64,000 nucleotides of DNA from Acidobacteriota bacterium (GCA_003222895.1 QHXI01000063.1:44452-108451), one strand, 5' to 3'. Counted from the stretch's first letter, positions 31,865-40,827 are shown. A program made the numbers and translations. Notes: a model not told the origin generated them from the sequence alone.

Positions 31865-32545
31865 ATGTTCATTGGACATTACGCGGTGGGCCTGGCGTCA
31901 AAGAAATTTGCGCCACGCGCATCCATGGGTGCGTTGATAGCCGCCCCGATCCTGCTCGATCTCCTCTGGCCGATTTTTCTCTTAGTTGGCTGGGAACACG
32001 TCTCGATCGTTCCGAACAATAATCCATTTCTCAGGCTGCAATTCGATTCGTATCCGATCTCGCATGGCTTAGTAGCCGTCGTCGGTTGGGCGACGTTGTT
32101 CGCGTCAATCTATTTTGGATTCACGCGCTATCTTGCCGGCGCGATTGTGATTTGGATCGGCGTGGTCAGTCACTGGGTGTTGGATTTCATCGTGCACGTG
32201 GCGGATTTGCCGTTGATCGCGAATGGTCGCGTGTACGGCTTAGGACTTTGGAATCATCGCTGGTTGACAATCGCGATTGAGTTGGCGATGTTTGTGATTG
32301 CGATTTGGACTTATCAACGAGAGACGCGGGCGAGAGACAAGATTGGGCTGTATGCGTTTCTCGCGTTCGTCGCCTTCCTATTAGCCGCGTACGCGGGAGT
32401 TTTGTTCGGTCCGCCGCCGCCGAGCGTGAAGAAGCTCGCGATCTTCACGCTACTTACGTGGCTGATGATTCCGTGGGCCTGGTGGTTTGACGCGCATCGT
32501 GTCAGTACCGGGAGCGGTAACGATCGGATCAAAGAGTCTTCTTGA
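31865..32545 (+). CDS. Membrane protein of the metal-dependent hydrolase-like (YdjM/DUF457-type) class
   Basis: 226 residues from ATG 31865 (MFIGHYAVGLASKK), a usual opening of this membrane family; the ORF track begins six codons earlier. About six helices with His/Asp pairs near their ends (SHGLVAVVGW, VSHWVLDFIVHV, LWNHRWLT). The last 13 residues (RVSTGSGNDRIKESS) come from a palindromic repeat, so the original C-terminus may have been replaced. Function unknown; divergent from actA. Confidence 0.65.
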   Translation: MFIGHYAVGLASKKFAPRASMGALIAAPILLDLLWPIFLLVGWEHVSIVPNNNPFLRLQFDSYPISHGLVAVVGWATLFASIYFGFTRYLAGAIVIWIGVVSHWVLDFIVHVADLPLIANGRVYGLGLWNHRWLTIAIELAMFVIAIWTYQRETRARDKIGLYAFLAFVAFLLAAYAGVLFGPPPPSVKKLAIFTLLTWLMIPWAWWFDAHRVSTGSGNDRIKESS

Positions 32546-32586
32546 AGTCCCTTGATCCGGTCACTATCGTTCGCGGTGCTGACATT
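32499..32586. repeat. Palindromic repeat ending in GTACTGAC, at the gene's 3' end
   Basis: GTGTCAGTACCGGGAGCGGTAACGATCGGATCAA pairs imperfectly with TTGATCCGGTCACTATCGTTCGCGGTGCTGACA. The left arm encodes VSTGSGNDRI of the preceding protein, and the stop codon lies between the arms. Other copies: 29205-29234, 45447-45474, 59034-59066; a looser one is at 53699-53785. Confidence 0.85.
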
Positions 32587-32590
32587 ATCT

Positions 32591-32863
32591 TCAAACGCGC
32601 CGGCGGCTGATCAAATTGATCAGCGCGACAAAAAGCGCTGCGCCAATAATCGACCACACGATTGGGAATCGCCATCCACCGACAGGCAACGCTAATATTT
32701 CTGGCAGACCAAGCTTGCCCGCCAGCCACGTTCCCAGCAGTGCTCCGATGAATCCCAACGCAATCGAAACCAGGCAGCCGCCGTGCGAATAGCCGCCAAT
32801 GGCCTGACCAATCGCCCCGCAAACTCCAGCGATTAGCAGCAGCAATAGAAATTGGATGATCAT
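32591..32863 (-). CDS. GlsB/YeaQ/YmgE-family small membrane protein
   Basis: 90 residues, three hydrophobic helices, Gly-rich (GGCLVSIALGFIGALLGTWLAGKLGLP). Matches the transglycosylase-associated (GlsB/YeaQ) family, often stress induced, inner membrane. Molecular role not established. Confidence 0.8.
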   Translation of the reverse strand: MIIQFLLLLLIAGVCGAIGQAIGGYSHGGCLVSIALGFIGALLGTWLAGKLGLPEILALPVGGWRFPIVWSIIGAALFVALINLISRRRV

Positions 32864-33109
32864 GAACGTTCCTCCGTTACTGACCGTAGCGCTTGCTTTT
32901 TGGAATGACGTCGCGAGCCTTCCAGAAATTGCCGACGACTAACACTCTTCCACCATCGCGATTCGTATCGTATAATGTGAATCCGTTGGTCGACGGAATC
33001 TTCCCTTCGAACCTGAAAAATTTTTGCCCAACGATTGAGAAGCGGCCGCGTAATCCTGACAACGCTGTCCGCATATCACAAGTTCTGAAAATCTAGGAGT
33101 TAAAACCCA

Positions 33110-33499
33110 ATGTCGAAAGTTCTCTCAATAATCTTTCTTATTCTCGCTGCATTCACTTTCGCGTTTGCTCAAGAGCAAACCAGAAACAGCAACGATCCGC
33201 CCAGCCAGGGCATTGCGCCCAAGATGATTAATGGCGTCGGCCGCGCCGATGTTCGTGTTCGCGACGAGAATGGCAATCCTATCAAAGACGTCTACGTCAA
33301 ACTAGAATCGACGCGCACCGACGGCTATTTCTGCGAAAGCTGGGACAACACAAATGATCGAGGCCTGACCGTGTTGCCGCCGATTCACATGGGCAGTCTG
33401 AAACTGAAGATTAAAGCGAAGGGTTATCAAAGCCAGGAAATCGAAGTGCCGGCCGATCAGTTGGGAGATCCGGTGCGTGTGACTTTGAAGAAGAAGTGA
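33110..33499 (+). CDS. Secreted carboxypeptidase-regulatory-like domain protein
   Basis: 129 residues. Signal peptide MSKVLSIIFLILAAFTFAFA then a single Ig-like beta domain (GRADVRVRDENGNPIKDVYVKLEST, GSLKLKIKAKGYQSQEIEVPA), as in carboxypeptidase regulatory-like folds. Probably a small periplasmic or surface protein. Its stop abuts that of the convergent zinc-ribbon gene. Confidence 0.75.
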   Translation: MSKVLSIIFLILAAFTFAFAQEQTRNSNDPPSQGIAPKMINGVGRADVRVRDENGNPIKDVYVKLESTRTDGYFCESWDNTNDRGLTVLPPIHMGSLKLKIKAKGYQSQEIEVPADQLGDPVRVTLKKK

Positions 33500-34234
33500 C
33501 TAGACGCCTACCGGGTGCGCGTTTCTCTCTGGCGCGTAATACAAAATCCGATTGCAGTTGTCGCAGGTGATCACTTCATCCCCGCGGCGCACGTCGGCCA
33601 TGATCTGCGGACGCAGCGCCATGTAGCAGGCGGTGCAGGCGCCATTACGCGCCTCGGCCATCGCGACCCCGTCGCGTATGCGCGCCGCGATGCGTTTGTA
33701 CATCGCGCTGATAGCTTTGGGTAGTTCGTTCATCAAGCGTTCACGTTCGGCGCGAGCCATCTCGACCTGCTTTTGCTGTGTCTTGACCTGCTCGTCAAAA
33801 GCTTTGAAGCGCGCTTCCATGTCCGCGCGTAGCTTTTCAACTTCGGGCGCGCGTTCCTTCAACTGATTCTCGGCCGTCTCGGACGCTTCCATCTGTTCGA
33901 GCACCTGAGTCTCGAAAGCTGAAATCTGCTTGCGCGCGGCATCGGCTTCGCGAATCGCCGCCGTGTATTCGTCGGGCTTCTTGGCAGCCATCAAATTGCG
34001 ATCGGCACGCTCGGCGCGTTGTTTTTGATCGAAGATTTCTTTTTCCAGGCGGGCTCGTTCATGAAAGGCCGCATCGCGTTGCTCTTCAAGGCCACGAATT
34101 TCGAAGGCGCGCTGATCGAATTCTTTTTCGATCTCGGCGCGCCTCTCAGGGATGCTTTCAATTTCGGCCTGTAGTGTTCTTATATTCGTGTCTGCATTCT
34201 GCAAAGCTATTAATTGCGCTAACTCCGCTTTCAC
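33500..34234 (-). CDS. Coiled-coil protein with C4 zinc ribbon (COG1579 type)
   Basis: 244 residues from a GTG at 34234 with GAGGAG nine bases upstream; the ORF-track start adds 28 codons. A long coiled coil (about residues 5-175, READAARKQISAFETQVLEQM) is followed by a zinc ribbon NGACTACYMALRP...VITCDNCNRILYY. Matches the COG1579 family of nucleic-acid-associated proteins. Exact role unproven. Confidence 0.8.
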   Translation of the reverse strand: MKAELAQLIALQNADTNIRTLQAEIESIPERRAEIEKEFDQRAFEIRGLEEQRDAAFHERARLEKEIFDQKQRAERADRNLMAAKKPDEYTAAIREADAARKQISAFETQVLEQMEASETAENQLKERAPEVEKLRADMEARFKAFDEQVKTQQKQVEMARAERERLMNELPKAISAMYKRIAARIRDGVAMAEARNGACTACYMALRPQIMADVRRGDEVITCDNCNRILYYAPERNAHPVGV

Positions 34235-34374
34235 TCTTATCGACTCCTCGGATATTTGGGGTTGTGAATGATGGCATTCATGCGAATCAATAATCACACA
34301 GGAGTGGCAAGCGCGCAAGGCGAGCCACGATGCGCGGCTTGAAGACGAGTCCGCCGCGTGTTATACGGCGCGTC

Positions 34375-35313
34375 ATGAACACGAACATCGTCCTTCGATT
34401 TAGAATTACGGGAGTGCTCGCGTTGGTTGCCGCCGCGTTTTCGGCGAATCACGCGCAGACACCAACACCTTCGCCACCAGCCACGCCGCCCGCCAGCGAC
34501 ATCTTCATCGTTGAGGTTCGAAAGCAAGATGGAGAGTTGAAACTTGGTCAGCCGAAAAAGATCACCGACCTTCCCGTCTACAACAACCAACCATTCTTCA
34601 TGCCCGACGGCCACACAATTCTCTACACATCGTTTCGAGACAAGCAGGCCGACATCTATCGATACGACATTCGCACCGGTCAGACGACGCAAGTGACGAA
34701 CACGCCCGAAAGCGAATACTCGCCGACGCTGATGCCGGACGGTAAAAATATTTCGGTTGTGCGCGTCGAGGCTGATGGTACACAGAGGCTTTGGAAGTTT
34801 CCGCTGGCGGGTGGCGCGCCTTCTCTAATCCTAGAAAACGTGAAGCCGGTTGGTTATCACTATTGGATTGACGATCATACGCTGGCGCTTTTCATTCTCG
34901 GCGGCACTGGCAAACCAAACTTCCTCGAAATTCTTGACATGCGCACTGGCAAATCAGAATTCGTTATCGACAATCCCGGCCGCATCATTCGCAAGATTCC
35001 AAATCAAAAGAACTTCAGTTTCGTCCACAAGATTGCCAACGATCATTGGGAAATCAAAAGGTTCGATCTTAGAGTGCGCACCGTTTCGTCAATGATCGCT
35101 ACGCTTCCGGGGGTGGAAGATTACGCTTGGCTGTCGGATGGAAAGCTCTTGATGGCGAAGGATTCCAAGATCTTCGCGGTCGTTCCGTTAACGGCTGATA
35201 GGTGGAAAGAGATCGCGAATTACTTAATCGGCGGCGTCACGAAAATCACGCGTATCGCGGTTAGTCCGAGCGGAGACAGGATCGCGATCGTGGGTGTGCT
35301 CACGAAAAAATAG
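34375..35313 (+). CDS. Secreted TolB-like beta-propeller protein
   Basis: 312 residues from ATG 34375 (MNTNIVLRFRITG), after which a signal peptide ends in NHAQ. WD40-like PD40 repeats: FFMPDGHTILYTSFRDKQADIYRYDIRTG, YSPTLMPDGKNISVVRVEADG, IAVSPSGDRIAIVG. Likely a periplasmic propeller of unknown binding partner. The 15 residues before this ATG in the ORF track are probably not translated. Confidence 0.75.
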   Translation: MNTNIVLRFRITGVLALVAAAFSANHAQTPTPSPPATPPASDIFIVEVRKQDGELKLGQPKKITDLPVYNNQPFFMPDGHTILYTSFRDKQADIYRYDIRTGQTTQVTNTPESEYSPTLMPDGKNISVVRVEADGTQRLWKFPLAGGAPSLILENVKPVGYHYWIDDHTLALFILGGTGKPNFLEILDMRTGKSEFVIDNPGRIIRKIPNQKNFSFVHKIANDHWEIKRFDLRVRTVSSMIATLPGVEDYAWLSDGKLLMAKDSKIFAVVPLTADRWKEIANYLIGGVTKITRIAVSPSGDRIAIVGVLTKK

Positions 35314-35317
35314 TTTC

Positions 35318-35412
35318 TCTGTGCCTCCGTGGATCTCGGTGTCTCTGTGGGTGTGGTTTTTGTTGGAATTATTCACCACAGAGGCACGGAGATCTCACTG
35401 AGACACCGAGGA
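35318..35412. repeat. Palindromic repeat, CACAGAGGCACGGAG family
   Basis: CTGTGCCTCCGTGGATCTCGGTGTCTC and its inverse ACCACAGAGGCACGGAGATCTCACTGAGACACCGAG, between two convergent genes. Possible bidirectional terminator. Confidence 0.75.
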
Positions 35413-35417
35413 TCCCA

Positions 35418-36254
35418 TCATCCGAGATCGCCGAATCGATGTTGCAGCAGCGCCGCGATCGCGATCGCCGCCGTCTCGGCGCGCATGATGCGGCCACCGA
35501 GCGTTATTGTCTTCCAGCCAGCCTCGCGAGCCTGATCGATTTCTTCATCTGAAAATCCGCCTTCGGAACCAATCAGCGCTATTACCCTGTCGGGCTTTGC
35601 GCCGGACGCATCGAGCAGACTGTCAAACAAACTACCGTCACGCTCCGCAAACATCAATCGAAGTTCATTCGGACTTGTCGATTGTTTGCGATGTGTCAGA
35701 CGCCCGCGCGTAAGCAAGGGCTCACTTGCGAAAGTTGCCCTCCCTAACAGTCGGGCTTCTGACACTAGATCGCTGAAATTAACTGGCCGCTCAACCTTCA
35801 TCAAACGCGCGCGGCCGCATTGCTTCGTCGCTTCAAGGGCAATGCGTTGCCAGCGAGTAATCTTTCGCTCAGCGTCATCATCGCTCTTAATTCTTACGTC
35901 GGCACGTGAGGTGATGACCGGGATTAAGGAAGTCACGCCTAGTTCGGTTGCTTTCTGCACGACGAGGTCGAACTTCTCACCTTTCAGCGGCGCGACCGCC
36001 AGCGAAAGATTTAGCGGCGATTCGGGGCTTGCTGCGGTGACTTCTTCAATGATTCTTAGTCGCGCTGAGGTGCGATCAACTTCAGCGATCCCGCAGCGAA
36101 ACTCTTGCCCATCGCCATCGAACGCGTAAACCTCGTCGCCAGAGGTGAGACGCAGAACGTCGCGCAGATGACGCGTTTCATCCGCGTTCAGAGTTGCGGA
36201 TGTCTTATCTGAGTTAAAGCTATCCGGCGTTGCGTAAAACCTGCGACGAGTCAT
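35418..36254 (-). CDS. rsmE: 16S rRNA (uracil1498-N3)-methyltransferase RsmE, with inserted palindrome
   Basis: 278 residues from ATG 36254 (MTRRRFYATP); the ORF track adds 41 codons. RsmE methylates U1498 of 16S rRNA. Family marks: LTSGDEVYAFDGDGQEFRC, SLAVAPLKGEKFDLVVQKATELGV, and the SPOUT knot IALIGSEGGFSDEEI with TLGGRIMRAETAAI. Residues VSEARLLGRATFASEPLLTRGRLTHR are encoded by a 73-bp palindromic repeat, placed in the linker before the C-terminal knot core, with the frame kept. Confidence 0.92.
   Translation of the reverse strand: MTRRRFYATPDSFNSDKTSATLNADETRHLRDVLRLTSGDEVYAFDGDGQEFRCGIAEVDRTSARLRIIEEVTAASPESPLNLSLAVAPLKGEKFDLVVQKATELGVTSLIPVITSRADVRIKSDDDAERKITRWQRIALEATKQCGRARLMKVERPVNFSDLVSEARLLGRATFASEPLLTRGRLTHRKQSTSPNELRLMFAERDGSLFDSLLDASGAKPDRVIALIGSEGGFSDEEIDQAREAGWKTITLGGRIMRAETAAIAIAALLQHRFGDLG
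35693..35765 (-). repeat. Palindromic element inside rsmE
   Basis: Inverted termini GTGTCAGACGCCCG and CGGGCTTCTGACAC; shares AAAGTTG-CCTCCCT with the intergenic copy at 13997-14105. Translated in frame as part of RsmE. Confidence 0.85.
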
Positions 36255-36279
36255 ATTTGAAAAAAGTGTCGGAAGCGAG

Positions 36280-37164
36280 TCAAACAACAATTGCCACCCA
36301 TTCGCCGTCTTGATCGATTTCAGAATCCGCGATGCCAAGTTCCGCCAATTTACGTTGCACCATCTCGATCTGAGCATCGAGAATTCCTGAAAGCACTAAT
36401 CGTCCGCAGGTTGCGCCAGACAGTGCCGGCAGCAATTCAACGATTACTGGCGCCGTCAGATTTGCACAGACAAAGTCCGCAGAGGGCGTTTGCTCTTCAA
36501 CGCTGCCGACACAAAAATCGATTCCGTCGGCGACTTGATTTAACTCTGCGTTGTCTTTCGCGATAGCTATCGCCTCAGCATCAATGTCGTAGGCCTCAAT
36601 GTGTGCATCTGCAAACATCTTCGCTGCGGCGATCGCTAGAATTCCTGTGCCCGTTCCGACGTCGAGAAAACTTCCGCCGCGAAAATGTTTGTCAATTGCT
36701 TTCAAGCAAAGCCGCGTAGTTTCGTGCGTACCGGTCCCGAAAGCCATGCCGGGATTAATGAAGATGACGATCTCGTCATCAGATGGCTCGGTCGCTACCC
36801 CGACAGGTCGCGGTCCTGACTCGATCCATGGCGGCGCGATCACGAACCGGCCAACTTGAACGGGTTGCCAACTCTTCTTCCATTCGGCCAGCCAATCGCG
36901 ATCGGCAACCTCTCTGTCTTTCAAATCGACGCTCGCCGAAGAATCAAATCCATAGATTCGCAGCGCCTCAGTGAGCGTAGCGTGCACGGACGCAACATCC
37001 GGCTTATTTTCAAAATACCCACGCACTGAAGTCGTTTCACCGCGTTCATCGGTTTCAGTTCCGAGGGCGCCCGCTTCCATCAATCCGTATTCAATCGCTT
37101 CACGGGCGCCGGCGATGGCTGCTGCGTCGATCGCGAACCATACCTTTGGCGAGGATGAGTTCAC
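36280..37164 (-). CDS. prmA: Ribosomal protein L11 methyltransferase
   Basis: 294 residues. SAM-binding motif FLDVGTGTGILAIAAAKMF, NPGMAFGTGTHETTRLCL upstream and VCANLTAPVIVELLP downstream are the PrmA signature. It methylates L11 of the large ribosomal subunit. ATGA overlap with era upstream; rsmE follows 25 bases later, so the three form an operon. Confidence 0.95.
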   Translation of the reverse strand: MNSSSPKVWFAIDAAAIAGAREAIEYGLMEAGALGTETDERGETTSVRGYFENKPDVASVHATLTEALRIYGFDSSASVDLKDREVADRDWLAEWKKSWQPVQVGRFVIAPPWIESGPRPVGVATEPSDDEIVIFINPGMAFGTGTHETTRLCLKAIDKHFRGGSFLDVGTGTGILAIAAAKMFADAHIEAYDIDAEAIAIAKDNAELNQVADGIDFCVGSVEEQTPSADFVCANLTAPVIVELLPALSGATCGRLVLSGILDAQIEMVQRKLAELGIADSEIDQDGEWVAIVV

Positions 37165-38087
37165 GACCCGATGCCCATTTCATCCAGCAAATGTGCGCGC
37201 TCGCGCCAGTCGGCTTCCACTTTCACAAACAATTCGAGGTGGCAGCGATGGCCCAGTAGTTCTTCGATTTGGCGACGCGCGCGCATTCCGATTTGCTTCA
37301 AGCGCTGGGCGCCATGTCCGATGATGATTTTCTTTTGCGATTCGCGCTCGACAAAGATTGCACAATAGATGCGCGTGAAATCTTCGCGCACCTCTTCCCA
37401 TTTTTCCGTCACCACAGCGGTGACGTACGGAATCTCTTCGCCGGTCGATTCGAGAATTTTCTCGCGCACAATCTCCGGAACAATTGCGCGCAACGGCTGA
37501 TCGGTAAGTTCATCTTCGGAAAAAACGGCAGCGCCCTCCGGCAGATGCTTGATGATTTCCGTCATCAACTGTTCAAGCTGATCGCCCTTCAGTGCTGAGA
37601 TGGGAATGATTGCTTGCCAATCATGCTGTTGTTGATACGCCTCGATCAAAGGCAGCAGCTTTGATTTGTCTTTGAGCTTATCGCTCTTGTTGAGCAAGAG
37701 CAGCGCGGGCTTCTCTGATTGTTTCACCAGATCCAACACAAACCGATCGCCATTGCCGGTCGACACCGCCGCATCGCGAATCAGGCAAACCAGATCGACA
37801 CCCATCAGCGCGTCGTGCACGGCCGCCATCATGCGGCGATTTAGTTCGTAACCGGGTTTATGCACGCCGGGCGTATCAACCAAAACCATTTGTCCATCCG
37901 GACGATTGACAATGCCGAGAATTTTGAAGCGGGTTGTTTGCGGCTTGTTCGAGACGGCGGCGATCTTTTCGCCGACGAGTCGATTCAGCAGCGTCGATTT
38001 GCCGGCGTTGGGGCGGCCGATAAGAGCGACATAGCCGGCGCGAAAAGGTTCGTTGGATTGTTCGAGTGATTTCGAAGAGGACGGCAC
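37161..38087 (-). CDS. era: GTPase Era
   Basis: 308 residues. GTPase motifs GRPNAGKSTLLNRLVG (G1), DTPGVHKPG (G3) and LLNKSDKL (G4), then a C-terminal KH domain (EVREDFTRIYCAIFVERESQKKIIIGHGAQRLKQIG). Era binds 16S rRNA during small-subunit assembly. First gene of era-prmA-rsmE. Confidence 0.96.
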   Translation of the reverse strand: MPSSSKSLEQSNEPFRAGYVALIGRPNAGKSTLLNRLVGEKIAAVSNKPQTTRFKILGIVNRPDGQMVLVDTPGVHKPGYELNRRMMAAVHDALMGVDLVCLIRDAAVSTGNGDRFVLDLVKQSEKPALLLLNKSDKLKDKSKLLPLIEAYQQQHDWQAIIPISALKGDQLEQLMTEIIKHLPEGAAVFSEDELTDQPLRAIVPEIVREKILESTGEEIPYVTAVVTEKWEEVREDFTRIYCAIFVERESQKKIIIGHGAQRLKQIGMRARRQIEELLGHRCHLELFVKVEADWRERAHLLDEMGIGS

Positions 38088-38102
38088 AAACTTAGATAAT
38101 CC

Positions 38103-38348
38103 TTATCGCTCTGTGGAAATGAGGATTTCTTCGGGAGGAATTATCACTACTTTACCGTCTCGCCAGACAGCCACAGAATTTCCGAGTCGCCTATGAATAG
38201 ACAGTTCATGTCGTACCGCTCGCTGAAGCAGATGTTCGATTTCGCTCGCTTGTTCGACTAAATCGAACCTGCCCAGGGACCTGCTTTGGTGCAGCTTCTT
38301 GTTCCCGTTCGATGATTTAACGTTGGTTTTGCGAGTACTCTTTCTCAT
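38103..38348 (-). CDS. Small protein paired with a zeta-like kinase, possible antitoxin
   Basis: 81 residues, unrecognised. Basic N-terminus (MRKSTRKTNVKSSNGNKKLHQ), a helix (FDLVEQASEIEHLLQRAVRHELSIHRRLG), then short strands (SVAVWRDGKVVIIPPEEI). It follows the zeta-like gene by 32 bases on the same strand. Size and position suit an antitoxin, but toxin-first order is unusual and no known antitoxin family was recognised. Confidence 0.6.
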   Translation of the reverse strand: MRKSTRKTNVKSSNGNKKLHQSRSLGRFDLVEQASEIEHLLQRAVRHELSIHRRLGNSVAVWRDGKVVIIPPEEILISTER

Positions 38349-38380
38349 AGGGCTTTCTGGTCACCATCAGTCTGTCACTT

Positions 38381-38968
38381 TTATTTGCGAGACTCAAGTA
38401 ACATTTGCCATAAGTCCGCCCGGGAGACCTTCGGTCGACCCTCACGCATTCCAGTTGCAACCAGGGCCGCTCGATCCTCTTCAGAATTGTCATAGATAGC
38501 CCAAGTATCGGCGAGAGGGATATACAATTCGAAAAGGTTGTGAACCCCTCGCCGATATCGTCTTCGCAGTTCGTGTGAGGGAATAGCATGACCTCCACGG
38601 CGAACGCGTTCAGCCACTCGCTCAATCGCGAGATCGACACTTCTCAGCCAAACGAAAAGTAAGTGTACCTCATAGCCTTCTTGTCGCAGGCGGCTCAGCC
38701 AGGGTGCGTACGATCGCGCGGCTAGCGTACTCTCGAAAACAAAATTCTCTCTACGCCCAGAGAGTTCGTGCAGCCGAGCAAGCATTACACGTCCAGCCTC
38801 GATCGCAACAGTTTCCGGTTCAAAGGCTGAAAGACCGGACGCGATTGCATCAGCGTTTACGAACGGAAATTCGGCATATCGGTCTTGAAGTAGAAATGGA
38901 GCAAGTGAAGTCTTACCAGCTCCATTTGGCCCGGAAATAATAATTACCTGGGGACTCATTTCACTCAT
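38381..38968 (-). CDS. Zeta-toxin-like kinase
   Basis: 195 residues. P-loop IIISGPNGAGKTSLAPFLL, NADAIASGLSAFEPE, ENFVFESTLAARSYAPWLSRLRQEGYEVHLLFVWL and RVAERVRRGGHAIPSHELRRRYRRG match the zeta-toxin/UNAG kinase-like P-loop family. Zeta toxins phosphorylate UDP-N-acetyl sugars; many chromosomal relatives have unproven targets. Start overlaps the stop of the VOC gene. GC looks lower than in nearby core genes. Confidence 0.8.
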   Translation of the reverse strand: MSEMSPQVIIISGPNGAGKTSLAPFLLQDRYAEFPFVNADAIASGLSAFEPETVAIEAGRVMLARLHELSGRRENFVFESTLAARSYAPWLSRLRQEGYEVHLLFVWLRSVDLAIERVAERVRRGGHAIPSHELRRRYRRGVHNLFELYIPLADTWAIYDNSEEDRAALVATGMREGRPKVSRADLWQMLLESRK

Positions 38969-39363
38969 TACAACCCTCGCAGCGGCTGTCCGAAAGTGAA
39001 CTCCACCAGGTGCCCGTCAGGATCGCGCACCATCGTAAAGTATCCAACGACTCCGCCAATGTCGACCGGCGGTTCGACCAGGGTGTCTTGTTGGCGGGCG
39101 AGTTCAGCGATGCGATCGACTTCCTCGCGCGAGTTGCATTGAAAGCCGAAGTGATCGAGGCGGGACTTAACTTCCTCTTGCACAATCACCAGAACGAACA
39201 GCGGATCTTCGTCGGATCTGGTCGGCGGACCAAGCCAAACATTGTGTCGACCTTCGAGCCTTCGATCGCGAACGATCGTCAGGCCGCAGACAGAAGTGTA
39301 GAAATCGACTGACCTCTCAAGATTGCTGCAGTTGATCGTGATATGCGTCCAGCGTGGTGGCAC
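38968..39363 (-). CDS. VOC-family (glyoxalase/dioxygenase-like) protein
   Basis: 131 residues from GTG 39363. One vicinal oxygen chelate module pair: WTHITINCSNLERSVDFYTSVCGL at the start and VVGYFTMVRDPDGHLVEFTFG at the end, with His and Glu metal ligand candidates. Substrate unknown. Confidence 0.82.
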   Translation of the reverse strand: MPPRWTHITINCSNLERSVDFYTSVCGLTIVRDRRLEGRHNVWLGPPTRSDEDPLFVLVIVQEEVKSRLDHFGFQCNSREEVDRIAELARQQDTLVEPPVDIGGVVGYFTMVRDPDGHLVEFTFGQPLRGL

Positions 39364-39387
39364 TGCGGTTTCCTTCGCGGGCGATCT

Positions 39388-40701
39388 TTACGCAGGCAAG
39401 CCGTTGCGCGCGACCGACGTCATGACTTCGCAGAAACGATCCAACTCCCAAATCGTCGTGTAAAGATTTGGTGTGATGCGGATGCCAACGAATTCTTCAT
39501 GAACAATTGGCGTAGTGAAGATGTGATGCTTGCTGAAAAGATAACTGCCGATCTTTCCTTGATCCAGTCCTTCGATCTGGACGTTCGCGATTGCGCACAT
39601 CTGGGTCGGATCGAACGAAGTGTTGAAGCGAATCTTGGGAACGTCTTTCAGTTTGTCCATCCAATATCGTGAAAGATGCCGCAGCCGTGCTTCCTTGCGC
39701 TTACCGCCGATGCCGTTGTGAAACAGAATCGATTCGCCGATTGCGAGTTTCGGCGCGGCTGAGTGCGTGCCGATTTCTTCGAATTTGCGAATGTCTGATT
39801 TCTCTTTGTCTTCGGCGGCAAACAGCGGCCAAATTTTCGCAATTTTGTCGCGCTTAATGTAAAGCAGGCCCGTGCCCTTCGGCGAGTAAAGCCATTTGTG
39901 CAGGCTCGTGCCGAAATAATCACAATCAAGATCCGACTGCTTGAAATAAAACTGTGCGAATGAATGCGCGCCATCGACGATCGTTTCGACGCCGTGCCGC
40001 CGTGCCATCTGACAGACGGCTTTGACCGGAGTGATTTGTCCGGTCAAATTAATTTGATGGGCTATCTGAATCAGGCGCGTGCGCGGCGTGATCGCGTGTT
40101 CGAAAGCAGCAGTAATCTCGTTGATGTTCTTGGGTGGAATAGGGATTCTTATCAAATTGAGTTTAATGCCTTCGCGCTGTTCACGTTGACGAATCGTTGT
40201 AAGCATTCGTCCGTAATCCTGTGTGGTCGTTAAGACTTCGTCGCCTGACTTGAGATCCATTCCCAGCAGCAGGGTTTCAAGCGATTCAGAAGCATTGCGA
40301 GTAATCGCGATCTCTTCGCGATCGCAGCCGAATAATTCAGCTAAGCCGGTGCGAATCGTTTCACATTGCGGCTCGAGAATCTGCCACATCGTGTAGGCCG
40401 TCGCGTCTTCCTGCTGCCAGATATAACGGATCAGGGCTTCGGTCACGAGGCGCGGACTGGGCGAGACGCCACCGTTATTCAAATTGATAATGCCGCGCGT
40501 GACACTGAAAGCGTTCTGGATTGTCGACCAGTAATCTTCATCCATCGCCGCTTGTTCGGGCGTGAGATGCGCGACTGATCTCGTCGCCGCCTGAACCTCT
40601 TTCAGTAGTGATGCGATCGTCGATGACGAAAGCGCAGCCAGGCCGAGGCCTTTGCCGGCGAGTGATAGAAAGTTACGTCTGGGGAATTGATTAGGTGTCA
40701 T
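39388..40701 (-). CDS. Tat-exported class V aminotransferase-like protein
   Basis: 437 residues from ATG 40701; the ORF track starts 9 codons earlier. Twin-arginine signal FPRRNFLSLAGKGLGLAALSSS. PLP fold of class V (isopenicillin-N-epimerase/cysteine-desulfurase-like), with the substrate His-Ser-Phe region GVETIVDGAHSFAQF and the PLP lysine in YFGTSLHKWLYSPKGTGLLYI. Probably folded in the cytoplasm with PLP and then exported. Substrate unknown. Confidence 0.88.
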   Translation of the reverse strand: MTPNQFPRRNFLSLAGKGLGLAALSSSTIASLLKEVQAATRSVAHLTPEQAAMDEDYWSTIQNAFSVTRGIINLNNGGVSPSPRLVTEALIRYIWQQEDATAYTMWQILEPQCETIRTGLAELFGCDREEIAITRNASESLETLLLGMDLKSGDEVLTTTQDYGRMLTTIRQREQREGIKLNLIRIPIPPKNINEITAAFEHAITPRTRLIQIAHQINLTGQITPVKAVCQMARRHGVETIVDGAHSFAQFYFKQSDLDCDYFGTSLHKWLYSPKGTGLLYIKRDKIAKIWPLFAAEDKEKSDIRKFEEIGTHSAAPKLAIGESILFHNGIGGKRKEARLRHLSRYWMDKLKDVPKIRFNTSFDPTQMCAIANVQIEGLDQGKIGSYLFSKHHIFTTPIVHEEFVGIRITPNLYTTIWELDRFCEVMTSVARNGLPA

Positions 40702-40727
40702 GTGATGCTCCAACCGGAGCGCAGGCA

Positions 40728-40827
40728 TCTTGCCTGCGGTGCGCTGGCATCCCTGCCGGCGCTTTGAAGTTTCTCAAAAACGCGAGCAAGGATGCTCGCG
40801 ACCCGCCGACAGGATGTCGGCGCTCCA
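40728..40827. repeat. Palindromic repeats, GGAGCGCAGGCATCTTGCCTGC type
   Basis: GGAGCGCAGGCATCTTGCCTGCGGTGCGC and GACAGGATGTCGGCGCTCC with inner hairpins (GCGAGCAAGGATGCTCGC). Fragments of the same type are read inside actB as DAGKMPTLPA and NAGGTPANLP. Confidence 0.75.

Noticed and set aside
32877-33074. 65-residue minus-strand ORF (MRTALSGLRGRFSIVG) and its plus-strand shadow 32893-33096
   Set aside because: No ribosome site or recognisable family for either strand; left out as unsupported.
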